A stretch of 64,000 nucleotides of DNA from Alicycliphilus sp. UBA6560. GTDB lineage: Bacteria > Pseudomonadota > Gammaproteobacteria > Burkholderiales > Burkholderiaceae_C. The position numbers and the translations under genes were made by a program. Positions 36,514 to 45,200 of this stretch are shown here, piece after piece. Where the stretch lies: the NCBI GenBank assembly GCA_002434305.1, contig DJJU01000006.1, positions 806,001 to 870,000 of the forward strand, given 5' to 3'. Position 1 is the first letter of the stretch, and each line of letters starts with the position of its first letter. The notes below the pieces were generated by a model. It was given only the letters and a program-made list of their open reading frames with translations, had not been told where the DNA came from and made no database searches.

Positions 36514-37515
36514 ATGAGCGCCCGCCTGCGCCAGGCCTGGCAGCACCGCGGGCCGCTGGCACGGCTGCTCTGGCCCCTGTCCCTGCCCTACCGATGGCTG
36601 ACGGCCCTGCGCCGCGCACTGTATGCGGCGGGCGTGCTGACCCGCACGCGCCTGCCGGTGCCCGTCATCGTGGTGGGCAACGTGATCGCCGGCGGCGCCG
36701 GCAAAACCCCTGTGACCATCGCTCTTGTGCGCCACCTGCAGGCGGCCGGCTGGCGGCCCGGCGTCATCTCGCGCGGCCACGGCCGCCAGGGCAGCGAGGT
36801 GCGCCCGGTGCTGGTGGCCTCCAGCACGGCAGCCGAAGTGGGTGACGAACCGTTGCTGATCGCCCGTGCCACCGGTGTGCCGGTCTTCGTGGCCGCCCGG
36901 CGGGCACAGGCCGGTCAGGCGCTGCTGGCGACGCACCCGCAGATCGACGTGCTGGTCTGCGACGACGGCCTGCAGCACCTGGCCCTGGCGCGCGACGTGG
37001 AGGTTTGCGTGTTCAACGACCAGGGCGTGGGCAACGGCTGGCTGCTGCCCTCTGGGCCGCTGCGCGAGCCCTGGCCGCGCGCCGTGGACTTCGTGCTGCA
37101 CACCGGCACCGCGCCCGCCGGCGGCCATGCCCCGCGCTTTGCCCTGCGGCGCACGCTGGCCGCCGACGCGGTGGACGGCACCGGCCGCACCGTACCGCTG
37201 ACCAGCCTGGCGCACGAGCGGCTGCACGCCGTGGCGGCTATCGCCCGGCCGGAGGACTTCTTCGCCCTGCTGCGCGCCCAGGGCCTGCGGCCCGAGGTCT
37301 GCGAGGCGCTGCCCGATCACTATGATTTCAGTAGCTGGCAGCGCTCACCTGATAAGGGTTTGAGGCTGATTTGCACCGAAAAGGATGGTGTCAAACTGCA
37401 GCCCCTGTACCCCGACGCCCTGGCCGCTCCGCTGCGGCTGCACGTGGATCCGGCCTTCTTCGCCGCGCTGGACGCGCGCCTCGCGTCGCTATCATCGACT
37501 GCTTCATTGGAATAG
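36514..37515 (+). CDS. lpxK: Tetraacyldisaccharide 4'-kinase (lipid A)
   Basis: The 333-residue kinase phosphorylates the 4' position of the lipid A precursor at the inner membrane. Seen are the N-terminal anchor, the Walker A VVGNVIAGGAGKTPVTIAL, the GYGR-type loop as SRGHGRQG, DDGLQHLALARDVEV, and the C-terminal LICTEKDGVKL. Residues about 270-287 (DFSSWQRSPDKGLRL) are encoded by DNA that closely follows the dispersed palindromic repeat, although the protein length there is near normal. It is third in the exbB operon. Confidence 0.94.
   Translation: MSARLRQAWQHRGPLARLLWPLSLPYRWLTALRRALYAAGVLTRTRLPVPVIVVGNVIAGGAGKTPVTIALVRHLQAAGWRPGVISRGHGRQGSEVRPVLVASSTAAEVGDEPLLIARATGVPVFVAARRAQAGQALLATHPQIDVLVCDDGLQHLALARDVEVCVFNDQGVGNGWLLPSGPLREPWPRAVDFVLHTGTAPAGGHAPRFALRRTLAADAVDGTGRTVPLTSLAHERLHAVAAIARPEDFFALLRAQGLRPEVCEALPDHYDFSSWQRSPDKGLRLICTEKDGVKLQPLYPDALAAPLRLHVDPAFFAALDARLASLSSTASLE
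37321..37374 (+). repeat. Palindromic repeat-like copy R10, inside lpxK
   Basis: The DNA reads TTTCAGTAGCTGGCAGCGCT then GATAAGGGTTTGAGGCTGAT, matching the family blocks AGTAGCTGCCAGCGCTT and GATAAGCGCTGGAGGC. It is read in the same phase as R2 and R3 (AGC TGG CAG CGC). Because the protein length is normal, it may have replaced host codons, or the match may be partly chance. Confidence 0.5.
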
Positions 37516-37527
37516 CCCTGCCCTGCC

Positions 37528-37716
37528 ATGGACCCGAAACTGCTTGAACTGCTGGTGTGCCCCGTCACCAAGGGCCCGCTGATCTATGACCGCGAGCACC
37601 AGGAGCTGGTCTCGCGCAGCGCGCGGCTGGCCTATCCCGTGCGCGACGGCATCCCCGTGCTGCTGGAAAACGAGGCCCGCACCCTGACCGACGACGAGCT
37701 GGAGGCGCGGGCGTGA
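37528..37716 (+). CDS. Trm112 family protein (YcaR-like)
   Basis: The 62-residue protein (LLELLVCPVTKGPLIYDREHQELVSRSARLAYPVRDGIPVL region) has the Trm112 fold typical of bacterial YcaR: a single CP motif instead of a full zinc site, and PVRDGIPVLLENEAR at the end. Eukaryotic Trm112 activates methyltransferases; bacterial function is unsettled. It overlaps kdsB by four bases and follows lpxK by 12, the usual order in proteobacteria. Confidence 0.9.
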   Translation: MDPKLLELLVCPVTKGPLIYDREHQELVSRSARLAYPVRDGIPVLLENEARTLTDDELEARA

Positions 37717-38507
37717 GCGCCACGCCCGCAGCGTTCACCGTTCTCATCCCCGCGCGGCTGGCCTCCACCCGCCTGCCGGGCAAACCGCTGGCGGACATCG
37801 CCGGCCTGCCCATGGTGGTGCGCGTGGCCCGGCGCGCCGCGCAAAGCGCCGCCGCCCGCTGCGTGGTGGCGGCCGACGACGAGCGCATCCTGCAGGCCTG
37901 TCAGGCGCACGGCGTGCAAGCCGTGCTGACGCGCGCCGACCACGCCAGCGGCAGCGACCGCCTGGCCGAGGCCTGCGAGCTGCTGGGCCTGGCGGAAGGC
38001 GACATCGTGGTCAACGTGCAAGGCGACGAGCCGCTGATCGAGCCAGCGCTGATCGACGCCGTGGCCACCCTGCTCACCCAGCGGCCCGAAGCCGCCATGG
38101 GCACTGCCGCCCACCCGATTGCCAGCGCGCAGGACCTGACCAACCCCAACGTGGTCAAGGTGGTGACCGACGCCCAGGGCCTGGCCAGCTACTTCAGCCG
38201 CGCGCCCATTCCCTTCGCGCGCGATCACGCCGAGGGCAGTGCCTGGTGGCAGGCGGGCGGCGCCCCGGCCGGCTTCGCGCCGCTGCGCCACATCGGCATC
38301 TACAGTTACCGCGTGGGCTTCCTGCGCGGCTTTCCGCAGCTGGCCCCTGCGCCCACCGAGCAGCTGGAGCAGCTGGAGCAGCTGCGGGCCCTGTGGCACG
38401 GCCACCGCATCGCCGTGCACGTGAGCCCGCAGGCGCCCGGCGCCGGCGTGGACACGCCCGAAGATCTGGAGCGGGTGCGCGCGCTGCTGGCCGCAGCGGC
38501 GGGCTGA
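37713..38507 (+). CDS. kdsB: 3-deoxy-manno-octulosonate cytidylyltransferase (CMP-Kdo synthetase)
   Basis: The start is GTG, overlapping the Trm112 stop (GTGA). The 264 residues activate Kdo for lipopolysaccharide core synthesis. Seen are FTVLIPARLASTRLPGKPLADIAG, the nucleotide loop VVAADDERI, VNVQGDEPLI, KVVTDAQGLASYFSRAPIPF and the HIGIYSYR block. Together with lpxK it links this operon to outer-membrane assembly. Confidence 0.95.
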   Translation: MSATPAAFTVLIPARLASTRLPGKPLADIAGLPMVVRVARRAAQSAAARCVVAADDERILQACQAHGVQAVLTRADHASGSDRLAEACELLGLAEGDIVVNVQGDEPLIEPALIDAVATLLTQRPEAAMGTAAHPIASAQDLTNPNVVKVVTDAQGLASYFSRAPIPFARDHAEGSAWWQAGGAPAGFAPLRHIGIYSYRVGFLRGFPQLAPAPTEQLEQLEQLRALWHGHRIAVHVSPQAPGAGVDTPEDLERVRALLAAAAG

Positions 38508-38525
38508 GGCCCTTTTGTGCTTCGG

Positions 38526-38948
38526 CTACGCCCGCACCGGGCGGCGGCCCTCGACGCTGTAGCGGCCCGGCCCGAAGGCGGCCAGCACCAGCAGCCCGCC
38601 GACGATGGCGATGTGCTCGTTGAAGATGATCTTCTGCAGCATCTGCGCTTCGGCCGGCATGGCCCACCAATTGTGGAAGATCACGCCCGCCACCAGGGTG
38701 AACAGGGCCAGCGTCAGGCTGGCCCAGCGGGTGCCCCAGCCCAGCACCAGAGCGAGGCCGCCCAGCACCTCGATCGCGATGGCCAGCGCGGCGCCGGCCT
38801 CGGGCATCGGCAAGCCCTTGGAGGCGATGTAGGAGACCGTGCCGGAGTAGCCGCCCAGCAGCTTGCCGATGCCAGCCGGCAGGAACAGCCAGGCCAGCAG
38901 CAGCCGGCCCAGCAGGGCCAGGGTGTTTTGAAACGCAGGAGAAGACAT
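38526..38948 (-). CDS. DoxX family membrane protein
   Basis: The 140-residue protein from the ATG at 38948 has GAGGAG nine bases upstream. It has four predicted helices and the DoxX/YqjF-type core (LAWLFLPAGIGKLLGGYSGT, LEVLGG-like IAIEVLGGLALVLGWGTRWA, GVIFHNWW). Longer upstream frames through adk's 5' region are rejected. Some DoxX proteins are quinone-linked or part of detoxification systems; nothing here shows which. It is inserted between kdsB and adk on the opposite strand. Confidence 0.85.
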   Translation of the reverse strand: MSSPAFQNTLALLGRLLLAWLFLPAGIGKLLGGYSGTVSYIASKGLPMPEAGAALAIAIEVLGGLALVLGWGTRWASLTLALFTLVAGVIFHNWWAMPAEAQMLQKIIFNEHIAIVGGLLVLAAFGPGRYSVEGRRPVRA

Positions 38949-39177
38949 GCTGAAACTCCTCATCAAAAACAGGTGGGAGCTCAGTGTGCCGCAGGGCCGC
39001 CGGCCTGTCAGCAACCGGCGCCGGCGGGCCGTTTCCGCGTCAGCTGCGTGCCGGGCACGCGTGTTATTCTCGCCCGCCTGATAGATGAAGCAGCCCCGGC
39101 CCCGCGCCGTTCCTGAGGCCTGCCAGCGCCCTTGCGGCGCACCCCAGATTTGTAAAAACCCCCGAGAGGACCTTCCC

Positions 39178-39834
39178 ATGAGACTGATCTTGCTGGGCGC
39201 TCCAGGCGCCGGAAAGGGCACGCAGGCCGCGTTTATCTGCCAGAAGTTCGGCATTCCGCAGATTTCCACCGGCGACATGCTGCGCGCCGCCGTCAAGGCA
39301 GGCACGCCCCTGGGCCTGCAGGCCAAGGCCGTGATGGACGCCGGCCAGCTGGTGAGCGACGAGCTGATCATCAACCTGGTGAAGGACCGCATCGCCCAGC
39401 CCGACTGCGCCAACGGCTTCCTGTTCGATGGCTTCCCGCGCACCATCCCGCAGGCCGACGCCATGAAAGCGGCCGGCGTGAAGCTGGACTATGTGCTGGA
39501 GATCGACGTGCCGTTCGATGCCATCATCGAGCGCATGAGCGGGCGCCGCTCGCACCCGGCATCCGGCCGCACCTACCACGTCAAGTTCAACCCGCCCAAG
39601 GTCGAAGGCCTGGACGACGAGACCGGCGAGGCCCTGGTGCAGCGCGAGGACGACAAGGAAGAGACCGTGAAGAAGCGCCTGGAGGTCTACAGCCAGCAGA
39701 CGCGCCCGCTGGTGGATTACTACTCGAGCTGGGCCGAGGCCGACCCGGCCAACGCGCCCAAGTACCGCGCCATCAGCGGCACGGGCACGGTGGAGCAGAT
39801 CACCGAGCGCGCGCTGGCCGCCCTGTCCAGCTAA
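39178..39834 (+). CDS. adk: Adenylate kinase
   Basis: The 218-residue enzyme from the ATG at 39178 (GAGAGGA upstream) interconverts AMP, ADP and ATP. Seen are the P-loop LLGAPGAGKGTQAAF, the AMP-binding ISTGDMLRAAV and DGFPRTIPQADAM, and a long LID (GRRSHPASGRTYHVKFNPP) without zinc cysteines. It is divergent from DoxX. Confidence 0.96.
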   Translation: MRLILLGAPGAGKGTQAAFICQKFGIPQISTGDMLRAAVKAGTPLGLQAKAVMDAGQLVSDELIINLVKDRIAQPDCANGFLFDGFPRTIPQADAMKAAGVKLDYVLEIDVPFDAIIERMSGRRSHPASGRTYHVKFNPPKVEGLDDETGEALVQREDDKEETVKKRLEVYSQQTRPLVDYYSSWAEADPANAPKYRAISGTGTVEQITERALAALSS

Positions 39835-39853
39835 ACCGCCCCCGCCCCATGGC

Positions 39854-39885
39854 CGACGCCTCGCCTCCGCGGGGCGTCGCCGTTT
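39854..39885. terminator. Possible hairpin terminator between adk and asparaginase
   Basis: CGACGCC (39854-39860) can pair with GGCGTCG (39873-39879) and is followed by CCGTTT. The T-run is short, so this is weak. It lies between two convergent genes. Confidence 0.35.
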
Positions 39886-40838
39886 CAGCGGTCCATCAGC
39901 TGCAGCATCAGGCTGACGCGGGCCTTCACGGGCGACAGGCCGGGTGCGCTGCTCCAGGGTGCATCCGGCGGCAACGCCAGCATGCGGCCCTGCGGGCAGC
40001 GCGAGGCCACGCACACCGCCACGCCGGCGGCCGCGGCGCGGGTCAGGGCCTGCTCCAACTCCTGGTGCAGCGTGCCGTTGCCGGTCGCGGCGGCCACCAA
40101 GCCGTCCACCACCCCGGCAGTCACCAGCGCGTCCACCACGCTGCCGTCCGCCCCGGCGTGGCTCAGCACGATCTGCACGCGCGGCCACGCCAACTGGCCC
40201 AGCCGCGCGGCCAGGCCGCCGTGGCGCGGGACCGACGCCTCGGGCGCGCGCGCGTGCGCCCAGCGCACGGGACCGGCGTCCATCCAGCCCAGCGGACCGC
40301 CGTCGCCGGAGGCAAAGGCATCCAGTCGCAGCGGGTGCATCTTGGCCACCTCGCGCGCGCCGTGCACCACGCCGGCGGCCACGGCCAGCACGCCGTGCGC
40401 GTCGGGCTCGGCGGCCAGCGCCACGGCATCCAGCAGGTTCTGCGGCCCGTCGGGCGCCAATGCCGTGGCTGGGCGCATGGCGCTGGTCAGCACCACCGGC
40501 TTGTGCGTGGGCAGCAGGTTGTGCAGCAGCCAGGCGGTTTCCTCCAGCGTGTCGGTGCCGTGGGTGATGACGATGCCGGCTACGGTCTCGTCGGCCAGGT
40601 GCACCAGGCAGCGCTGCACCAGCCGCTCCCACAACGCATGGGTCATGTCCTTGCTGTCCACCTGGGCCAGCTGCTCGGCCACCAGAGGTCCGCGCGCCGC
40701 CTGCGCTAGCTGCGGCACAGCCGCCAGCAGCTGCGCTATGCCCAGCTGCCCGGCCGTGTAGCCAACGCTGGCGCCTGGCACGTCCGAGGTGCCGGCAATG
40801 GTGCCGCCCGTGCCCAGTACGACGATTTTTCCTGCCAT
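39885..40838 (-). CDS. Asparaginase (L-asparagine amidohydrolase)
   Basis: The 317-residue protein from the ATG at 40838 carries both asparaginase signatures: IVVLGTGGTIAGTSD at the N-terminus (nucleophile Thr) and GIVITHGTDTLEETAWLL with the second Thr-Asp pair. The Lys of VLTSAMRPATA-type blocks and LSHAGADGSVVDAL follow. No signal peptide, so it is cytoplasmic. It is divergent from lexA, with two LexA boxes 22-57 bases upstream of its start, so it may be affected by LexA (inference). Confidence 0.92.
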   Translation of the reverse strand: MAGKIVVLGTGGTIAGTSDVPGASVGYTAGQLGIAQLLAAVPQLAQAARGPLVAEQLAQVDSKDMTHALWERLVQRCLVHLADETVAGIVITHGTDTLEETAWLLHNLLPTHKPVVLTSAMRPATALAPDGPQNLLDAVALAAEPDAHGVLAVAAGVVHGAREVAKMHPLRLDAFASGDGGPLGWMDAGPVRWAHARAPEASVPRHGGLAARLGQLAWPRVQIVLSHAGADGSVVDALVTAGVVDGLVAAATGNGTLHQELEQALTRAAAAGVAVCVASRCPQGRMLALPPDAPWSSAPGLSPVKARVSLMLQLMDR

Positions 40839-40860
40839 GCCTCTTGCATCCTCTGAAAAA

Positions 40861-40876
40861 CTGTTCAAAAATACAG
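40861..40876. promoter_or_regulatory. LexA box 1 (lexA autoregulation)
   Basis: CTGTTCAAAAATACAG matches CTGT-N8-ACAG exactly and lies 59 bases before the lexA start and 22 bases before the divergent asparaginase start. Confidence 0.88.
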
Positions 40877-40879
40877 ATA

Positions 40880-40895
40880 CTGGATCAAACAACAG
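40880..40895. promoter_or_regulatory. LexA box 2 (lexA autoregulation)
   Basis: CTGGATCAAACAACAG has one mismatch to CTGT-N8-ACAG and lies 19 bases from box 1 and 40 bases before the lexA start. Paired boxes are common in front of lexA. Confidence 0.75.
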
Positions 40896-40935
40896 TACTA
40901 CCCGACCGTTGACCCCCTCCCTCATGGAGCAAGCC

Positions 40936-41610
40936 ATGTTCACCAGCCCCAAGCTCACCGCCCGCCAGCAGCAGATCCTGGACCTGATCCAGACCGCCAT
41001 CGCGCGCACCGGCGCGCCACCCACGCGCGCCGAGATCGCGGCCGAGCTGGGTTTCAAGTCGGCCAACGCGGCCGAAGAGCACCTGCAGGCCCTGGCTCGC
41101 AAGGGGGTGATCGAGCTGGTCAGCGGCACCTCGCGCGGCATCCGGCTGCGCGGCGAGACCGTGCGCAGCATCAACGCGGCGCGCGGCGCCCAGTTCAGCC
41201 TGCCCATCCCCGGCCTGGATCAGCTCACGCTGCCCCTGATCGGCCGCGTGGCCGCGGGCTCGCCGATTCTGGCGCAAGAACATGTGGACCAGAGCTACGT
41301 GGTCGAGGGCACGTTGTTCCAGCACCGGCCCGACTACCTGCTCAAGGTGCGCGGCATGTCCATGCGCGATGCCGGCATCATGGACGGTGACCTGCTGGCC
41401 GTGCAGTCCACGCGCGAGGCGCGCAGCGGCCAGATCATCGTTGCCCGCCTGGGCGATGAGGTCACCGTCAAACGCCTGCGGCGCACCGGGGGCGCCATCG
41501 AGCTGCTGCCCGAAAACCCCGACTACCCGGTCATCCGGGTCGAGCCCGGCGAGCCCTTCGAGATCGAAGGCCTGGCCGTGGGCCTGATCCGCAACACCAT
41601 GCTGATGTAG
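40936..41610 (+). CDS. lexA: LexA repressor (SOS regulator)
   Basis: I choose the ATG at 40936 (MFTSPKLTARQQQILD), with GGAG seven bases upstream. Starts further 5' would run through the SOS boxes. The 224-residue protein has the winged helix (ARQQQILDLIQTAI ... TRAEIAAELGF), the cleavage site Ala107-Gly108 (GRVAAGSPI), the catalytic Ser142 (GMSMRDAG) and Lys179 (VTVKRL). It is about 20 residues longer than E. coli LexA, mainly in the hinge, as is usual in Burkholderiales. Confidence 0.96.
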   Translation: MFTSPKLTARQQQILDLIQTAIARTGAPPTRAEIAAELGFKSANAAEEHLQALARKGVIELVSGTSRGIRLRGETVRSINAARGAQFSLPIPGLDQLTLPLIGRVAAGSPILAQEHVDQSYVVEGTLFQHRPDYLLKVRGMSMRDAGIMDGDLLAVQSTREARSGQIIVARLGDEVTVKRLRRTGGAIELLPENPDYPVIRVEPGEPFEIEGLAVGLIRNTMLM

Positions 41611-41774
41611 GCGCAAGCCTGCACCAGCGCTGCCGCAGGTGGCGGGCGTCTGGCTTGTGGGCTGTCCAAAGCCCTACAAGCCGGCCCTGCGGATGGGCGC
41701 AAGTTTGCTTTTCATTCGGCAATCCTGCCTGTGTCCATCTTGTCGCCCTCTTGGTGAGGGTTGGGAGTTTTCAC

Positions 41775-42101
41775 ATGGCGTCCGCCTTGCTCGCTTGGTC
41801 TTCGTCGCTGCCGCTCGTCTCCGCCGTCAGCCGCCCGCTGCGCCGCGTGGCCTATCAACTGAGAGGGCGGGCCCGTGCGCCCTGGTGCCCCGCCATCCCG
41901 CAGGCCGTGCCCAGCGTGGCGTTGCATCTCGTTCCAGTGGCCCCTCAGACCGCGCCGGCGGCACCTGTGCAGCGGCCGGCTTCACCTCGGCCGCTGCGCG
42001 TGATCATGCGCCCCCAGAGCGACGGGGCCTGCCGGCTGGTCATCTCCGGCCGCATGGCCGACGTGTGCGCCGAGCTGGACCGGCTGGCGCTGGCTTGCTG
42101 A
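41775..42101 (+). CDS. Small hypothetical protein downstream of lexA
   Basis: The product has 108 residues from the ATG at 41775, after a 164-base gap from lexA. Most is Pro/Ala-rich and unstructured (VAPQTAPAAPVQRPA). Only the last about 30 residues, RVIMRPQSDGACRLVISGRMADVCAELDRLA, look conserved; I recall the same ending in small proteins near lexA in related genomes. Function unknown. A longer frame from 41655 is possible but less likely. Confidence 0.6.
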   Translation: MASALLAWSSSLPLVSAVSRPLRRVAYQLRGRARAPWCPAIPQAVPSVALHLVPVAPQTAPAAPVQRPASPRPLRVIMRPQSDGACRLVISGRMADVCAELDRLALAC

Positions 42102-42239
42102 CCGCTCGGCTGGCAGACCGAAGTTTCGGTCACACAGCGATCTATTCCAGGCCCTAGGCCGGCCACAGCGCTGCCGTGCTGCGCGGCCATACGCCTCTCA
42201 GGATGCCCGGCGGTTACATACAGGCCGCGTCCAGTCGAT

Positions 42240-45200
42240 TCATGAGCCCAACTGAGCCCAGATCTTGTCCAGCCGCTTGGTGCTCACCGGATAGGGCGTG
42301 CGCAGCTCCTGCGCGAAGAAGCTTACGCGCAGCTCCTCCAGCATCCACCGGTATTCCTGCATGCGCGCGTCCTGCTGACCTTTGCGCTCGGCCAGCAGGC
42401 GCGTGTAGCGCTGCTCCAGTGGCTGCAGCTCCTTCAGACGCACGGCGTCGCGCGCAGGGTCGGCGCGCAGCTTGTCCAGGCGGCTGACGATGGCCTTCAG
42501 GTAGCGCGGATAGTGCTGCAGCTGGGGCCAGGGCACCGTGGCCAGAAAACTGCGCGGCATCAAACGCTGCAGCTGCTGGGTGGCATCGGCCACGGCCTCG
42601 CGGGCGTTCTTGGTGTCCTTGAGCTTGCGCTGCACGGCGGCGTATTCCTGCAGGATGGCGCCAGTCAGCCGGGCCACTTCGTTGGCGATCAGTGTCAGCC
42701 GGGCGCGGCCCTCCTGCACACGCTGCTGGAACTGGGCTTCATTCACCGGCAGCGGCTCGGTCAGAAATGCGCGCTCCAGCGCCACGCCGATGATCTGCGC
42801 GCGCAGTTCCTCCTGCGTGCCCAGCGGCATGTAGGCCACGGCCATCTTCTGCAGATCCGGGACGTTCTTTTCCAGGTACTTCAGTGCGTCGCGCAGCTGC
42901 AGCGCGAACAGCCGCACCAGGCCGGCGCGGTGGCGCGCGGCGGCGGCCTCCGGCTCGTCGAAGACCTCGATGGCCACGGCGTCGCCCTGGTCGGTGAGCG
43001 CAGGAAAGCCGATCAGCGTCTGGCTGCCCTTGCGGATCTCCATCAGCTCGGGCAACTCGCCGAAGCTCCAGGCGGTGTAGCGCGCCTCGGCGCGCTGCGG
43101 CGCCGGCGCGGCGCGAGCCTCCTCATTTTTGATAGCTGCTGGCGCTTTACCTGCGGGCTTTTGCGGTGATTTTGATGCCGAAACTGGCTCTGGATCAGCG
43201 CTGCCAGCTATCTTTAATGAAGCAAGCGCCTGAAAGGCCCCGCGCGCACGGGCGCCAAGCTCGGCCTTCAGTGCCGCCAGGTTGCGGCCCTGGCCCAGCT
43301 GGCGGCCGTGCTCGTCGGTGATGCGGAAGTTCATGAACAGGTGCGGGCTGAGCATGTCCAGCTTGAAGTCCGCGCGCTTCACATCGAGCGAAGTCTCATC
43401 GCGCACCGCCTTCAGCAGCGCATTCACCAGGCTGCCCTGCGCCCACACGCCGTCCTGCGTGAACCGCTGGGCCAGCCGCGCGGCGCTCTCGGGCAGCGGC
43501 ACGAAGCGGCTGCGCGGGCGCTGCGGCAGGCTTTTCAAAAGCGCCTGGAGCTTGTCCTTGAGCATGCCCGGCACCAACCATTCGGCGCGCTCCTCGCTGA
43601 CCTGGTTCAACACGAACAATGGCACCGTCACGGTGATGCCGTCGCGCGCGTCGCCCGGCGCGTGTAGGTAGCTGGCGCTGCAGTCCACGCCGCCCAGCTT
43701 GACGGTGCGCGGGAAGTTCTCGGTGGTGATGCCCGCTGCCTCGTGGCGCATCAGCTCCTCGCGCGACAGGCGCAGCAGATTCGGCTGATTCTTCGCCGCC
43801 ACGCGGTACCACTTGTCGAAGGTGGCGCCGCTGAACACGCCCTCGGGCAGCAGCTGGTCGTAGTAGGCAACGACCAGCTCCTCGTCCACCAGCACGTCCT
43901 GGCGGCGGCTCTTGTGCTCCAGCTCTTCCACCTTGCGCACCAGCTTCAGGTTGGCGGCCAAGAAGGGCCAGGGCGCGTCCCACTCGCCCTGCACCAGCGC
44001 CTGGCGGATGAAGATCTGGCGCGCCTCGTGCGGGTCGATGCGGCCATAGCTGACCTGCCGGCCGCTGTAGACCACCAAGCCGTAGAGCGTGGCGCGCTCC
44101 AGCGCCACCACGTCCGCCTGCTTCTTGCTCCAATGCGGTTCCAGCAGTTGCTTTCTCAACAGGTGGGCGCCAACCTGCTCCAGCCATTGCGGCTCGATGG
44201 CGGCGATGCCGCGGCCGTACAAGCGCGTGGTCTCCACCTGCTCGGCGGCGACGATCCAGCGCCCGGGCTTCTTGGACAGGTGCGCGCCCGGGTGCGGGTG
44301 GAACTTGATGCCGTGCGCGCCCAGATAGGCGTCGGCCTCCTCGGCGCGAAAGCCGATGTTGCCCAGCAGGCCCGAAAGCATGGACAGGTGCAGCGCCTCG
44401 TAGCCGGCTGCTTCGGTGTTCAGCGGCCATTGGTGCTCGCGCACCACCGTAAGCAGCTGCGAGTGGATGTCGCGCCACTCGCGCACGCGGCGGATGCTGA
44501 TGAAGTTTTGGCGCAGCAGCTGCTCCCACTGGCGGTTGCTCAGGCGGTGGCTGTCGCCGGCCTCGGCGGGCGCGGGCTGGGCGGCCACGGGCGCTGCCGG
44601 CGCCTGCTGGCGCCGCGCCACCGGTAGCACGGCCAGGTTGCGCGGCGCGCCGGCAGTGCGCGCTGCCCCCTGGGCGGCCATCTCGCGCCGGCTCAAGGCC
44701 ACCTGCTTGCCGCCGCGCGCGTCGTGCAGCCATTGCCACAGGCGCAGGTAGCCGCTGAATTCGCTCTTCTCGTCGTCGAACTTGGCGTGCTGCTGATCGG
44801 CCTGCTGCTGCGCGTCCAGCGGGCGGTCGCGCACGTCCTGCACCGACAGCGCGGCGGCCACGACCAGCACCTCAGCCAGGGCGCCGCGCTCGCGCCCTTC
44901 GACGATCATGCGACCCACGCGCGGGTCCAGCGGCAGGCGCGCCAGTTCGCGGCCTGTGGGCAGCAGTTGGCCGCGCTCGTCCACGGCCCCCAGCTCCTGC
45001 AGCAGCTGGTAGCCGTCGGCGATGGCCCGGCCCGTGGGCGCCTGCAGAAAGGGGAAGTCGATCACGTCGCCCAGGCCCAGCGACTTCATGCGCAGGATGA
45101 CGCCGGCCAGCGACGAGCGCAGGATCTCCGGGTCGGTGAAGGCGTCGCGCTGCAAAAAGCCGGCCTCGTCGTACAGCCGGATGCAGATGCCGTTGGCCAC

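Noticed and set aside
40789..40936. An earlier start for lexA
   Set aside because: It would place the SOS boxes inside the coding region and add residues not found in LexA; a good ribosome site supports 40936.
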